Assembly (NCBI GenBank): GCA_910579515.1
Contig: CAJTUV010000017.1
Location: 1 to 64,000, forward strand
Origin: an uncultured Hungatella sp.
GTDB taxonomy: Bacteria > Bacillota > Clostridia > Lachnospirales > Lachnospiraceae
Reading direction: 5' to 3'
DNA length: 64,000 bases
Shown: piece by piece, positions 1-8,482 of the stretch
Numbering within the stretch: position 1 is the stretch's first letter
Layout of the letters: each line of letters opens with the position of its first letter
Position numbers and translations under genes: made by a program
Notes under the pieces: model-generated
Databases searched by the model: none
What the model saw: the letters and a program-made list of their open reading frames with translations, nothing else
Told to the model about the DNA's origin: nothing

Positions 1-66
1 GCAGGTCTGAGGGTTTATAGGTATCCCTTGAACAACCTAAATACATTATACAAGGTGGATGAAGAA

Positions 67-603
67 ATGATTTATTTAGACTTATGGCTTACGTTTCTCA
101 AAATCGGAGCGTTTACTTTTGGCGGCGGATACGCCATGCTTCCTCTGATCCAGGAGGAGGTTCTTATCCATGGCTGGATGGAATCGTCTGAACTGATTAA
201 TTTCATTGCGGTCAGTGAAAGTACGCCGGGACCTTTTGCAGTCAATGTTGCAACTTATGTGGGAGCGGAAATGGGAGGGATTTTGGGCTCGGTCTGCGCG
301 ACTGCAGGAGTGGTGCTTCCGTCTTTTCTCATTATTTTGATTGTGGCCAGAGGATTTGAAAAGTTTAAGGAAAGCAGAATCGTCAAGGGCTGTATGGCAG
401 GATTAAAACCTGCGGTGGTGGGGCTGATTGGGACTGCGGTTTTATCAGTTGCCTCAACCGTCTTTTTTTCTCCTGAAAATTCGTTTTATGTGGCTTTCAT
501 AATCTTTGCAGTATCAGTTCTTTTGGCTTTTAAAAAGGTTCATCCCATTGTTATCATCTGTATGTCAGCAGCAATGGGAGTTATAGGAGGAATTTTATGG
601 TAG
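67..603 (+). CDS. ChrA-family chromate transporter, half-size subunit
   Basis: A 178-residue membrane protein of the chromate ion transporter (CHR) family. The N-terminus carries the family signature FTFGGGYAMLPLIQ (residues about 17-30), followed by the ESTPGPFAVN motif and four or five hydrophobic segments. Full-length ChrA proteins have two such halves. Short-chain members of about 180-200 residues normally work as a pair encoded side by side, so the partner is probably just left of the window. I chose ATG 67 because AAGGTGG lies 8 bases upstream; a TTG at 28 is in frame but has no ribosome site. The 3' end overlaps the next gene by 7 bases (ATGGTAG), suggesting coupled translation. The substrate may be chromate, sulfate or another oxyanion; the sequence does not settle it. 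Confidence 0.85.
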   Translation: MIYLDLWLTFLKIGAFTFGGGYAMLPLIQEEVLIHGWMESSELINFIAVSESTPGPFAVNVATYVGAEMGGILGSVCATAGVVLPSFLIILIVARGFEKFKESRIVKGCMAGLKPAVVGLIGTAVLSVASTVFFSPENSFYVAFIIFAVSVLLAFKKVHPIVIICMSAAMGVIGGILW

Positions 604-1403
604 AAATTTTATTTGGTGACAGTGAAAGCGGGTCCATGAAAGTGGCCAAGTGTAAAAACGCTGTAGAAAAAAGAACGGGAGAGGTTATATGGATTCCAGG
701 CAGTTCTGATGAAGTGATATGTTTAGGCTTTCTGTTAGACGTGGGAGACATAAAAGAACCTGTAGACAGCACATACAGAAAAAAGCTGCTGGATTCTGTT
801 TTCCACCACGATTTTTGTGGAGACAGTTACTGTAAAGAGTTAAAACGGCTGGAATCCTTTTTAAGAGAAGGACAGGCTGTCCGAATCTGGTACAGCGATG
901 CCCCTTATTCCCGGTGTGGATACTATTTCGTAAGTCACTTTTTAAAAGAGTATGAGAATCCGGTTTCTGTGGTAAAGCTTCCAGAATACAGAATAAAAAA
1001 GAATACCATCACAATTTATCATAACTGGGGGAATATGCCGGCAGAAGAATTTTCCTACTTTCTGCAATATGAACAGACAGTGTCTCAAACAGAGAGAAGG
1101 AGAAACGAGATTCTTTGGTCAGAGCTGACAAAAGATAACAGCCCTCTCAGAGCAGTTGTAAACGGGGAGGTCATAGGAGTAGCAGAGGATTTCTATGATT
1201 TTCTTATTTGGCGGCAGCTTTCTGGTCAGCCTGTGAAAGAGGCGAGGCTCATTGGCAGTCTTTTAGGAAAATTCCCCATTTCCATAAGCGACTGGTGGTA
1301 TGCGACAAGAATCGAAACACTGATTCAGCAGGGCCGAATCAAGGTGGTGGAAGATTCCGAAAGCGAGTGCTGCTATGGAAGAGTGATTGCCAGGGCGGAC
1401 TGA
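597..1403 (+). CDS. DUF1835/DUF3658-type protein
   Basis: A 268-residue soluble protein. The start, VEILFGDSESGSMKVA, matches the pattern of DUF1835 domains (hydrophobic strand, then GDS-x-x-G). The C-terminal half (about 175-260) resembles the DUF3658 domain that usually follows, with a DFYDFLIWRQL segment and a closing beta-rich part. No catalytic function is established for the family. It overlaps the ChrA half-transporter by 7 bases, so the two are probably co-translated; whether that reflects a shared job is unknown. No signal peptide or membrane segment is visible. The family assignment rests on the N-terminal motif and overall length. Confidence 0.7.
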   Translation: MVEILFGDSESGSMKVAKCKNAVEKRTGEVIWIPGSSDEVICLGFLLDVGDIKEPVDSTYRKKLLDSVFHHDFCGDSYCKELKRLESFLREGQAVRIWYSDAPYSRCGYYFVSHFLKEYENPVSVVKLPEYRIKKNTITIYHNWGNMPAEEFSYFLQYEQTVSQTERRRNEILWSELTKDNSPLRAVVNGEVIGVAEDFYDFLIWRQLSGQPVKEARLIGSLLGKFPISISDWWYATRIETLIQQGRIKVVEDSESECCYGRVIARAD

Positions 1404-1412
1404 CGGTTTGGC

Positions 1413-1441
1413 TTGCCTGCCTGTCTATTTGGTGGTATGAT
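1413..1441 (+). promoter_or_regulatory. Sigma-A type promoter for the NSS transporter
   Basis: TTGCCT at 1413-1418 and TATGAT at 1436-1441 with a 17-base spacer, ending 47 bases before the transporter start. The ribosome site TAGGAGG follows at about 1474. Confidence 0.6.
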
Positions 1442-1488
1442 ACCCACTGAGGACAGAGCAAAATGTAAAATCTAGGAGGTTATAGAAA

Positions 1489-2847
1489 ATGAAAGCCCGA
1501 AGCAGTTTTTCAGGAAAATTAGGATATGTTTTGGCAGTTGCCGGTTCCGCTGTCGGACTGGGAAATATTTGGCGTTTCCCATATTTGGCTGCAAAGTACG
1601 GAGGCGGCATTTTTTTATTGGTTTATATGATTTTAATGCTGACCTTTGGCTATGCGTTGATTGTGTCAGAGACAGCTTTGGGGCGTATGACGAAAAGAAG
1701 CCCAGTCGGAGCTTTTCAGTTTTTTGGAAAATCCATTCCTTTTCGATTGGGAGGATGGATCAACGCAGTGATTCCTATGTTGATTGTGCCGTATTACAGC
1801 GTGATTGGAGGCTGGGTTACCAAGTATCTGTTTGAGTATCTGCGTGGAAGTACCGAAATTTTGGCTGCGGAAAATTATTTTCCTGAATTTATTGCCAACA
1901 GCTTTAGTACTGGATTTTGGTTTCTTTTATTTAGCCTGGTGGTTGTGGCCGTGCTCATTGCCGGAGTGGAGCATGGGGTGGAACGAGTTTCGAAAACGAT
2001 GATGCCCCTGCTTGTCATTCTGGCTATTTTTGTCGCTGGATATTCTATGACAAGACCTGGCGCGTGGGAAGGCGTGAAGTACTTTTTAATCCCTAATTTA
2101 AAGAATTTTTCATGGATGACTGTGGTAGCCGCTATGGGACAGATGTTTTATTCCCTGTCGATTGCTATGGGAATCCTGTATACCTATGGATCTTACATTA
2201 AAAAAGATGTGGATATTGAAAAATCAACAACTCAGGTGGAGGTGTTTGACACTGCTATCGCTTTGCTTGCAGGTCTGATGATTATTCCGGCGGTATTTGC
2301 GTTTTCCGGCGGTGATCCAAACACATTAAAAGCAGGTCCGTCTCTCATGTTTATTACCATTCCGAAGGTATTTGCGAGTATGGGATTTGGAAGAGGAGCG
2401 GGGATCATGTTTTTCCTTTTAGTGCTTCTGGCAGCCTTAACCAGCGCTATTTCTCTTGCAGAATCCGGTGTTTCCACGTTTGAGGATCAGTTTGGCTTAA
2501 GCCGGCGTAAATCGGCTTTGGTAATGGGGGGAATGATCGTCGGACTTGGCATGGCTTCTGCCCTTGGTTTTGGCGTGTTGGATTTTGTCTCGCTTTTAGG
2601 AATGTCGATTCTCGACTTTTTTGATTTTCTTACAAATTCTATTATGATGCCTGTGGCGGCGCTGGCAACTTGTCTTTTGATCACAAAAGTAGTGGGGCTT
2701 GACAGGATTGCAAAAGAAGTAGAGCAGTCTTCTGCTTTTAAGCGGAAAGGATTATATAACCTGTTTCTGCGATATCTGGCGCCGATTTGCATCGTGATTA
2801 TTTTGATTAGTTCGATCGCGAATGTGTTTGGATGGATTACGATGTAA
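1489..2847 (+). CDS. Sodium-dependent transporter, NSS/SNF family
   Basis: A 452-residue inner-membrane symporter of the neurotransmitter:sodium symporter (LeuT-like) family. Transmembrane helix 1 carries the family signature AGSAVGLGNIWRFPYLAAKYGGG (about residues 17-39), which in LeuT lines the sodium and substrate sites. About eleven hydrophobic helices follow, the usual number for bacterial members. It likely takes up an amino acid with Na+; the substrate cannot be read from the sequence. It stands alone behind its own promoter and is followed by the separately transcribed chemoreceptor gene. The start ATG follows a TAGGAGG ribosome site by 8 bases. Confidence 0.92.
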   Translation: MKARSSFSGKLGYVLAVAGSAVGLGNIWRFPYLAAKYGGGIFLLVYMILMLTFGYALIVSETALGRMTKRSPVGAFQFFGKSIPFRLGGWINAVIPMLIVPYYSVIGGWVTKYLFEYLRGSTEILAAENYFPEFIANSFSTGFWFLLFSLVVVAVLIAGVEHGVERVSKTMMPLLVILAIFVAGYSMTRPGAWEGVKYFLIPNLKNFSWMTVVAAMGQMFYSLSIAMGILYTYGSYIKKDVDIEKSTTQVEVFDTAIALLAGLMIIPAVFAFSGGDPNTLKAGPSLMFITIPKVFASMGFGRGAGIMFFLLVLLAALTSAISLAESGVSTFEDQFGLSRRKSALVMGGMIVGLGMASALGFGVLDFVSLLGMSILDFFDFLTNSIMMPVAALATCLLITKVVGLDRIAKEVEQSSAFKRKGLYNLFLRYLAPICIVIILISSIANVFGWITM

Positions 2848-2885
2848 AATATTGTCAAATTTGCACGATTTTCTGGAAAGAACCA

Positions 2886-2915
2886 TTGATATTACAGGTG
2901 AAAGTGTAGTATAAT
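2886..2915 (+). promoter_or_regulatory. Promoter for the chemoreceptor gene
   Basis: TTGATA (2886-2891) and a perfect TATAAT (2910-2915) with an 18-base spacer. A purine-rich GGGGGGAGGGAG ribosome site precedes the start at 2969. Confidence 0.65.
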
Positions 2916-2968
2916 AAGTGGAAAGAAAATCCAACGGGGGTATTTAAAGTTGGGGGGAGGGAGAAACT

Positions 2969-5101
2969 ATGTTTAAGAAACTAAAGCTGGCGCCAAAATT
3001 AGTGTTGACCATAGGAAGTGTTCTGACTGTTATTTTGGTAGTCTTGATTGGGACCACGATTTTTATGTCCCGCAGAGCGATTTCAAATGCTACTTATGAG
3101 GAATTGGAGGCGATTTCTAGGTCGAATGCTATTCAGATTCAGGCTATCTTTGATGAGGCGGAGTCTGTTGCTCAGAATATGAAATATTATGTGGAGCAGG
3201 CGTATAAGACAGGGGAAGAGAATCCTTCCTGGATGGTGATGCCTACAGAGCGAGCTGCTATGGAGCTTTGTACAAGCTCCATTTACGGCGCCATTTTGAC
3301 TCCTGTCAATTATGACATTGAAGTATACTTAAGGGAGACGGCCCGCAACAGCGCAAGACATAACGAAGACTTGGCAGGCGTGGGGGTTATGTTTGAGCCT
3401 AATAAGTTCCAGGAGAACTTAAGCAACTATGCTTTCTATGTAAGCGAGACCGATGCAGACAAGGATGTCCTTCCGTTTGGCGATTACGAGACTTACTCCA
3501 ATGAGGCATACTACCAGATGGCTGCCACAGCAAAACAGGATGTGGTCACAGACCCATATGAATACAATGGAGTAACCATGGTGTCTTATGCCAGTCCCAT
3601 CCTTTACAATAATGAACTTAAAGGTGTGGTGATGGGAGACATTAAAGTCAATAATTTTGATAAGGTTGATATAACCAGCGCCACGTTCCCCAGCTTGTAC
3701 TGCACAATTTATAATCAAGCAGGAGTTATTATTTATGACAGTGAGGATAAGGCCGATATCGGAAGAACCATGTCTGAATTTACACCTAACGCGTCAGAGC
3801 TCGCTGCAATTCAGAATAAAATGACTCAGGGAGAGGCTTTCCATTTGGTGACAACCAGAGAAGACGGAAGAAAGGTAATCCGGTATTTTACTCCTATTAA
3901 GGCGGCCAATGAAACCTGGTGGTCTCTGACAGCCATCAGCAATAAGGATATTAATGTTATTGTGGGCAATACTGTTTTCTTGATGATTATCCTTTCTATC
4001 GTCGCGTTGGTGGTTATCATCATTACGATTATTGTAGTGGTGAAGAAGGTTCTTGGTCCGGTTCAGGGGGTTGTAGAGGCGGCAAAGAGTATCGCCAACG
4101 GCCAGTTAGAGGTGAGCTGTCATGTGGACAGTGAGGATGAGATTGGTATTTTGTCAAAAACTTTTGTGGAAATGGCAGATAATTTGAATCATATTGTCAC
4201 AGATATGAAGTATCTTTTAGAGGAGATTGCAGAAGGAAACTTCACTGTGAGGACAAACTCCGAGAGCAGTTATGTGGGTGCTTTTGAAGGAGTTTTGGCT
4301 TCTCTGCGCAAAATGAGATTTAAGCTTAGCTCTACTTTGAATCAGATCGAACTTTCAGCAGATCAGGTATCTGCAGGAAGCGACCAGATGGCCTCAGGCG
4401 CCCAGGCATTGTCTCAGGGGGCAGTGGAGCAGGCGTCCTCCATTGAGGAACTTGCGGCCACCATCGGAGAGATTTTAGAGCATGTTCAAAAGACTGCCGG
4501 CAATGCGGCGGACGCCAGAGATCGTTCCACAGGGTCTGGTGAGGAAACCACAGTTTGCAGCCAGCAGATGAATGATATGATTGAAGCCATGGATGAGATT
4601 GGAAAGAAGTCTGCGGAAATTGGAAAGATTATTAAGACCATTGAAGATATTGCCTTCCAGACTAATATTTTGGCTTTAAACGCCGCAGTGGAAGCCGCCA
4701 GGGCTGGAGCTGCAGGAAAAGGATTTGCTGTGGTGGCAGATGAGGTACGTAATCTTGCCAGCAAGTCTGCAAGCGCTTCAAACAGCACTTCAGAGTTGAT
4801 TCAGGGAGCTGTCAGCGCTGTGGATAAGGGCAGAAGAATTGCTCATGAGACAGCAGACTCTCTTATGAAGGTGGTGGACTCTACACAGACCGTATCCGGT
4901 ATTGTGGATCAGATTGCTATGGCTGCGGCCCAGCAGTCTCATTCCTTAGAACAGGTTACAGAGGGAATGAATCAGATTTCCAGTGTGGTCCATACCAATT
5001 CGGCTACAGCGGAGGAGAGCGCCGCTACCAGTGAGGAGCTTTCCAGCCAGGCCCAGGTACTCAGAAGCTTGGTGGGGCAGTTTAAGCTTATGAAGGTATA
5101 A
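2969..5101 (+). CDS. Methyl-accepting chemotaxis protein with Cache sensor
   Basis: A 710-residue transmembrane chemoreceptor. In order: a short cytoplasmic N-terminus, TM1 (about 10-33), a large extracytoplasmic Cache-type sensor (about 36-325), TM2 (about 331-357), a HAMP domain (about 358-410), then a long coiled-coil signalling domain. The hairpin tip that contacts CheA and CheW is unmistakable around residues 559-600 (EDIAFQTNILALNAAVEAAR, then GFAVVADEVRNLA). No C-terminal CheR-tethering pentapeptide is present. It should sense a small extracellular ligand and control CheA; the ligand is not predictable. No other chemotaxis or flagellar genes are in the window, so it is an orphan receptor here. 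A strong terminator follows. Confidence 0.95.
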   Translation: MFKKLKLAPKLVLTIGSVLTVILVVLIGTTIFMSRRAISNATYEELEAISRSNAIQIQAIFDEAESVAQNMKYYVEQAYKTGEENPSWMVMPTERAAMELCTSSIYGAILTPVNYDIEVYLRETARNSARHNEDLAGVGVMFEPNKFQENLSNYAFYVSETDADKDVLPFGDYETYSNEAYYQMAATAKQDVVTDPYEYNGVTMVSYASPILYNNELKGVVMGDIKVNNFDKVDITSATFPSLYCTIYNQAGVIIYDSEDKADIGRTMSEFTPNASELAAIQNKMTQGEAFHLVTTREDGRKVIRYFTPIKAANETWWSLTAISNKDINVIVGNTVFLMIILSIVALVVIIITIIVVVKKVLGPVQGVVEAAKSIANGQLEVSCHVDSEDEIGILSKTFVEMADNLNHIVTDMKYLLEEIAEGNFTVRTNSESSYVGAFEGVLASLRKMRFKLSSTLNQIELSADQVSAGSDQMASGAQALSQGAVEQASSIEELAATIGEILEHVQKTAGNAADARDRSTGSGEETTVCSQQMNDMIEAMDEIGKKSAEIGKIIKTIEDIAFQTNILALNAAVEAARAGAAGKGFAVVADEVRNLASKSASASNSTSELIQGAVSAVDKGRRIAHETADSLMKVVDSTQTVSGIVDQIAMAAAQQSHSLEQVTEGMNQISSVVHTNSATAEESAATSEELSSQAQVLRSLVGQFKLMKV

Positions 5102-5130
5102 TCGTTATAAAATAAAAATGGATAGTGATG

Positions 5131-5166
5131 GAAAAAGCGTGCCAGATTTTATAAGCACGCTTTTTC
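5131..5166 (+). terminator. Intrinsic terminator after the chemoreceptor gene
   Basis: A perfect 12-bp stem (GAAAAAGCGTGC paired with GCACGCTTTTTC), with a 12-base loop and a T-run built into the 3' arm. Confidence 0.85.
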
Positions 5167-5225
5167 CTGTTCGATTCCGTGATAAGGAAAAAGACTGAAA
5201 AAGAGAGGCAAAAGAGGAGGAAAGG

Positions 5226-5759
5226 ATGTATATTGCAGGGAACAAGGTGATTCTTCGGGCAGTTGAAGAACAGGATCGTGAAATGATGCCAAAGTTGATT
5301 CAGTCCCAGGAGATGACAAAGCTGGCAGGCGGCTATGGCGGTTCTGTCTCTTATGAACATCAACTGAACTGGCTGCGTTCTGAGCCAGATTCTTCTGGCA
5401 ATATACGCAGCATCATTGCAGAGAAAGAGAATCCAAGCGTCGGATTGGGAATTATCATACTTTCTAATGTAGATTTAAAAAACGGCGAGGCAGAGATTTT
5501 TGTGAAACTTATGAAATCGGTCCGTGGGAAAGGGTATGGAGAAGATGCAGTACGGGCAATAATCTCTTATGCATCTCAGGAACTTGGCCTGCGCCATATT
5601 TATTCCAATATTTTGGAATGCAATACAGCTTCTCTAAGATTATTTGAAAAATGCGGATTTTGGCAGGAGGGAACACATAAAAGCAAGATGCATAAAGACG
5701 GGCATGACAGGAATGTGTGCTCTTATGGAATCAATCTGTCATGTGAGGTTAGGAATTGA
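5226..5759 (+). CDS. GNAT-family N-acetyltransferase (RimJ/RimL-like)
   Basis: A 177-residue single-domain acetyltransferase. The acetyl-CoA binding region is visible as VRGKGYGEDAVRAIISYA (about 98-115, the R/Q-x-x-G-x-G/A type loop). It is followed by the conserved strand with N-x-x-S-x-R-L-F-E-K-C-GF (about 135-150), typical of the RimJ/RimL subfamily, which acetylates protein N-termini or small amines. The substrate is unknown. It has an AGGAGG ribosome site 5 bases before the ATG and appears monocistronic between two unrelated genes. Confidence 0.85.
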   Translation: MYIAGNKVILRAVEEQDREMMPKLIQSQEMTKLAGGYGGSVSYEHQLNWLRSEPDSSGNIRSIIAEKENPSVGLGIIILSNVDLKNGEAEIFVKLMKSVRGKGYGEDAVRAIISYASQELGLRHIYSNILECNTASLRLFEKCGFWQEGTHKSKMHKDGHDRNVCSYGINLSCEVRN

Positions 5760-5922
5760 AATTATGCAAGTAGTTGTTGCTGTTTTATAAGAAGCTATGG
5801 TAGAATTATTCAGTATGTGGTAGAATCAAGGAAGCACAAAGATTTGTGTAAGGGCGTGCCTGTCTATAGTCGGCAGTCTGTTATTTACACCACCAAAATC
5901 AATAAAATTATAAGGAAGAACC
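5760..5922 (+). promoter_or_regulatory. Intergenic region upstream of the radical-SAM operon
   Basis: A 163-base gap without a gene. A possible promoter is TTGCTG (5777-5782) with TAGAAT (5801-5806), spacer 18. The block GGTAGAAT recurs 20 bases later (5819-5826). I see no strong terminator and no recognised riboswitch. Confidence 0.35.
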
Positions 5923-7788
5923 ATGAGAAAACTAGCCCTTTCTGATGAAATTTTACTAAGTATCCAGCAGCCGGCCCGCTACATCGGCGGAGAGGTGAAT
6001 ATGTGCGTCAAGGACCCGAAAGAAGTGGCCATCCGTTTTGCCATGTGTTTCCCTGACGTCTATGAGATCGGAATGTCCCATCTGGGAATCCAGATATTGT
6101 ATGATATGTTTAACAGACGCGAGGATGTGTATTGTGAGCGGGTCTATTCCCCCTGGAGCGATCTGGATCAGGTGATGAGGGAGAAAATGATCCCTCTGTT
6201 TGCCTTAGAATCTCAGGAGCCAGTGAAGAACTTTGATTTTCTGGGAATCACCCTTCAGTATGAGATGTGTTATACCAATGTGCTGCAAATTCTGGATTTG
6301 AGTCAGATTCCACTTTATGCAAGAGAGCGGTCTGAGGAGGACCCAATAGTGATTGGCGGAGGGCCCTGTGCCTACAATCCAGAGCCTTTGGCAGATTTTT
6401 TTGATTTGTTTTATATTGGAGAGGGGGAGACGGTGTATGACCGCCTGCTGGACGCCTATAAGGAACATAAAAAGAAGGGGAAGAGCCGCAGGGAATTTTT
6501 GGAAATAGCGGCTAAAATTCCAGGAATTTATGTGCCCCAGTTTTATACGGTAACATACCGTGAGGATGGGACGATTCTTGATTTTAAACCGAATCACCCC
6601 AATGCAAAACCGACGATTACCAAGGAACTGATGGTTTCTATGGATGATTATAGATATATCGAAAAACCTATAGTCCCCTTTATCAAAGTGACTCAGGACA
6701 GAGTGGTGCTGGAGATTCAGAGGGGATGCATAAGAGGCTGCAGGTTCTGTCAGGCTGGAAATGTTTACCGCCCTTTGAGAGAGCGGAGCCTTGAGTATCT
6801 AAAAGATTATGCGTACAAGCTGTTGAAATCCACAGGACACGAGGAAATTTCTCTAAGTTCCTTAAGCTCCAGTGATTATACGCAGCTGGAAGGTCTTGTG
6901 AAATTTCTAATTGAGAGCTTTCAGGGAAAAGGGATCAATATCTCCCTTCCCTCTCTTCGGATTGATGCGTTCTCTCTGGAGGTAATGAGCAAAATTCAGG
7001 ACGTGAAAAAGAGCAGTCTGACCTTTGCGCCAGAAGCTGGTTCCCAGAGGCTTCGAGATGTGATTAATAAGGGACTTACAGAGGAAGTGATTTTAAAGGG
7101 GGCTACGGACGCCTTTTATGGTGGATGGAATCGGGTTAAGCTGTATTTTATGCTGGGACTGCCTACAGAGACTGTGGAGGACATGGAAGGAATCGCCCTT
7201 TTATCCGAAAAGATAGCAGAAGCATATTATGAGATTCCCAAGGACCAGAGGCAGGGGAAAGTGCAGATTGTGGCCAGTTCTTCCTTTTTTGTGCCTAAGC
7301 CGTTTACTCCGTTTCAGTGGGCCAGAATGTGTACAAAGGAGGAGTTTCTGGAGCGTGCCTACATTGTAAAGGACAAGTTTCGGCAGATGAAGAATGCAAA
7401 AAGTTTAAAGTATAACTGGCATGAGGCGGATTTGTCGGTTTTGGAGGGAGTTCTTGCCAGAGGAGACAGAAAGTTGTCTTTGGTGATTGAGGCTGCTTAC
7501 AGAAACGGGGCTCTGTTTGATTCTTGGAGCGAAAGCTTTGACAATGAGAAATGGATGAAAGCTTTTGAAGACTGTAAGATAGACCCTGATTTCTATACGG
7601 TTCGAGAGAGAAGCCTTGAGGAGGTGTTTCCCTGGGACTTTATTGATGCGGGAGTGTCAAAGGAGTTTTTAACGCGGGAGTGGAAGCAGGCTCTTGGCGA
7701 GACGGTGACGCCTAATTGCCGTCAAACATGCTCTGGCTGTGGAGCCAGAGTGTTTGGGGGAGGAGTTTGCTATGAAAATAAGAATTAA
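5923..7788 (+). CDS. TIGR03960-family radical SAM protein with B12-binding-like domain
   Basis: A 621-residue protein. The N-terminal part (about 20-190) resembles the cobalamin-binding-like fold common in this radical-SAM class. The central radical-SAM core carries the CxxxCxxC cluster motif as CIRGCRFC (about 269-276), which would bind the [4Fe-4S] cluster that cleaves S-adenosylmethionine. The C-terminus has a further cysteine group (CRQTCSGCGARVFGG). The precise reaction of TIGR03960 proteins is not known to me. In clostridial genomes this gene is routinely followed by a TIGR03936/DUF2344 gene and an RNase E/G gene, exactly as here, which suggests a role tied to RNA or the ribosome. It overlaps the next gene by 17 bases. 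Confidence 0.9.
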   Translation: MRKLALSDEILLSIQQPARYIGGEVNMCVKDPKEVAIRFAMCFPDVYEIGMSHLGIQILYDMFNRREDVYCERVYSPWSDLDQVMREKMIPLFALESQEPVKNFDFLGITLQYEMCYTNVLQILDLSQIPLYARERSEEDPIVIGGGPCAYNPEPLADFFDLFYIGEGETVYDRLLDAYKEHKKKGKSRREFLEIAAKIPGIYVPQFYTVTYREDGTILDFKPNHPNAKPTITKELMVSMDDYRYIEKPIVPFIKVTQDRVVLEIQRGCIRGCRFCQAGNVYRPLRERSLEYLKDYAYKLLKSTGHEEISLSSLSSSDYTQLEGLVKFLIESFQGKGINISLPSLRIDAFSLEVMSKIQDVKKSSLTFAPEAGSQRLRDVINKGLTEEVILKGATDAFYGGWNRVKLYFMLGLPTETVEDMEGIALLSEKIAEAYYEIPKDQRQGKVQIVASSSFFVPKPFTPFQWARMCTKEEFLERAYIVKDKFRQMKNAKSLKYNWHEADLSVLEGVLARGDRKLSLVIEAAYRNGALFDSWSESFDNEKWMKAFEDCKIDPDFYTVRERSLEEVFPWDFIDAGVSKEFLTREWKQALGETVTPNCRQTCSGCGARVFGGGVCYENKN

Positions 7789-8482
7789 ATTCACGAAGCA
7801 GGGACCGATGAAGTTTATCGGTCATCTGGACATCATGCGCTATTTCCAAAAGGTTATGCGCCGGGCAGAGGTGGATATCCGTTACAGTGAAGGATTCAGC
7901 CCTCATCAGATCATGTCCTTTGCCGCTCCTCTTGGGGTGGGACTGACCAGTAACGGAGAATATGTAGATATTGAGGTACTGTCTACAGACAGTTCCGCCG
8001 CTATGATAAAACGGATGAATGAGGTGATGGTGGAGAATACCAAAATTCTTTCCTACCGGCGCTTAGAAGACGCCAGCAAAAACGCCATGTCGATTGTGGC
8101 GGCTGCAGATTATACCTTAAGATTTCGGGAAGGGTATGAGCCGGAGGATTTAGAAGAATTTTTTAAGAGTCTGTCCGATTTTTACAGTCAGGAACAGATT
8201 TTGATTACAAAGCAGACGAAAAAAGGAGAGCGGGATTTAGATCTAAAGCCTTTGATTTATAAATTGGAGAGAAAGGGAACTAGTGTTTTTATGCAGGTTT
8301 CCACAGGAAGCGTTGACAATGTGAAACCGGAGCTGGTTATGGAAGGGTTTTACCGCTTTTTGGGAAAAGAATATCCGCCTTTTGCCATGGAGATTGAGCG
8401 GGAAGAGGTTTATGCAGATTTAGGAGAGGGAGATTCCAGACGGTTTGTGGCTCTGGAGGATTTGGGACAAGACATTGAATAG
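7772..8482 (+). CDS. TIGR03936-family radical-SAM-associated protein (DUF2344)
   Basis: A 236-residue protein beginning MKIRIKFTKQGPMKFIGHLD, the conserved opening of the DUF2344 family, with the F-x-x-KVMRRAEV and YSEGFSPH segments soon after. It lacks a radical-SAM cysteine motif. It is thought to act with the upstream TIGR03960 protein; in some species the two are fused. I chose ATG 7772 because GGGGGAGGAG lies just upstream and the family starts at this sequence; an in-frame GTG at 7739 has no support. It overlaps both the preceding and the following gene, so the three are translationally coupled. Confidence 0.88.
   Translation: MKIRIKFTKQGPMKFIGHLDIMRYFQKVMRRAEVDIRYSEGFSPHQIMSFAAPLGVGLTSNGEYVDIEVLSTDSSAAMIKRMNEVMVENTKILSYRRLEDASKNAMSIVAAADYTLRFREGYEPEDLEEFFKSLSDFYSQEQILITKQTKKGERDLDLKPLIYKLERKGTSVFMQVSTGSVDNVKPELVMEGFYRFLGKEYPPFAMEIEREEVYADLGEGDSRRFVALEDLGQDIE

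Noticed and set aside
5819..5826. Tandem GGTAGAAT blocks upstream of the radical-SAM operon as a regulator site
   Set aside because: There are only two short copies, and one is part of a possible -10 box; this is too little to support a site.
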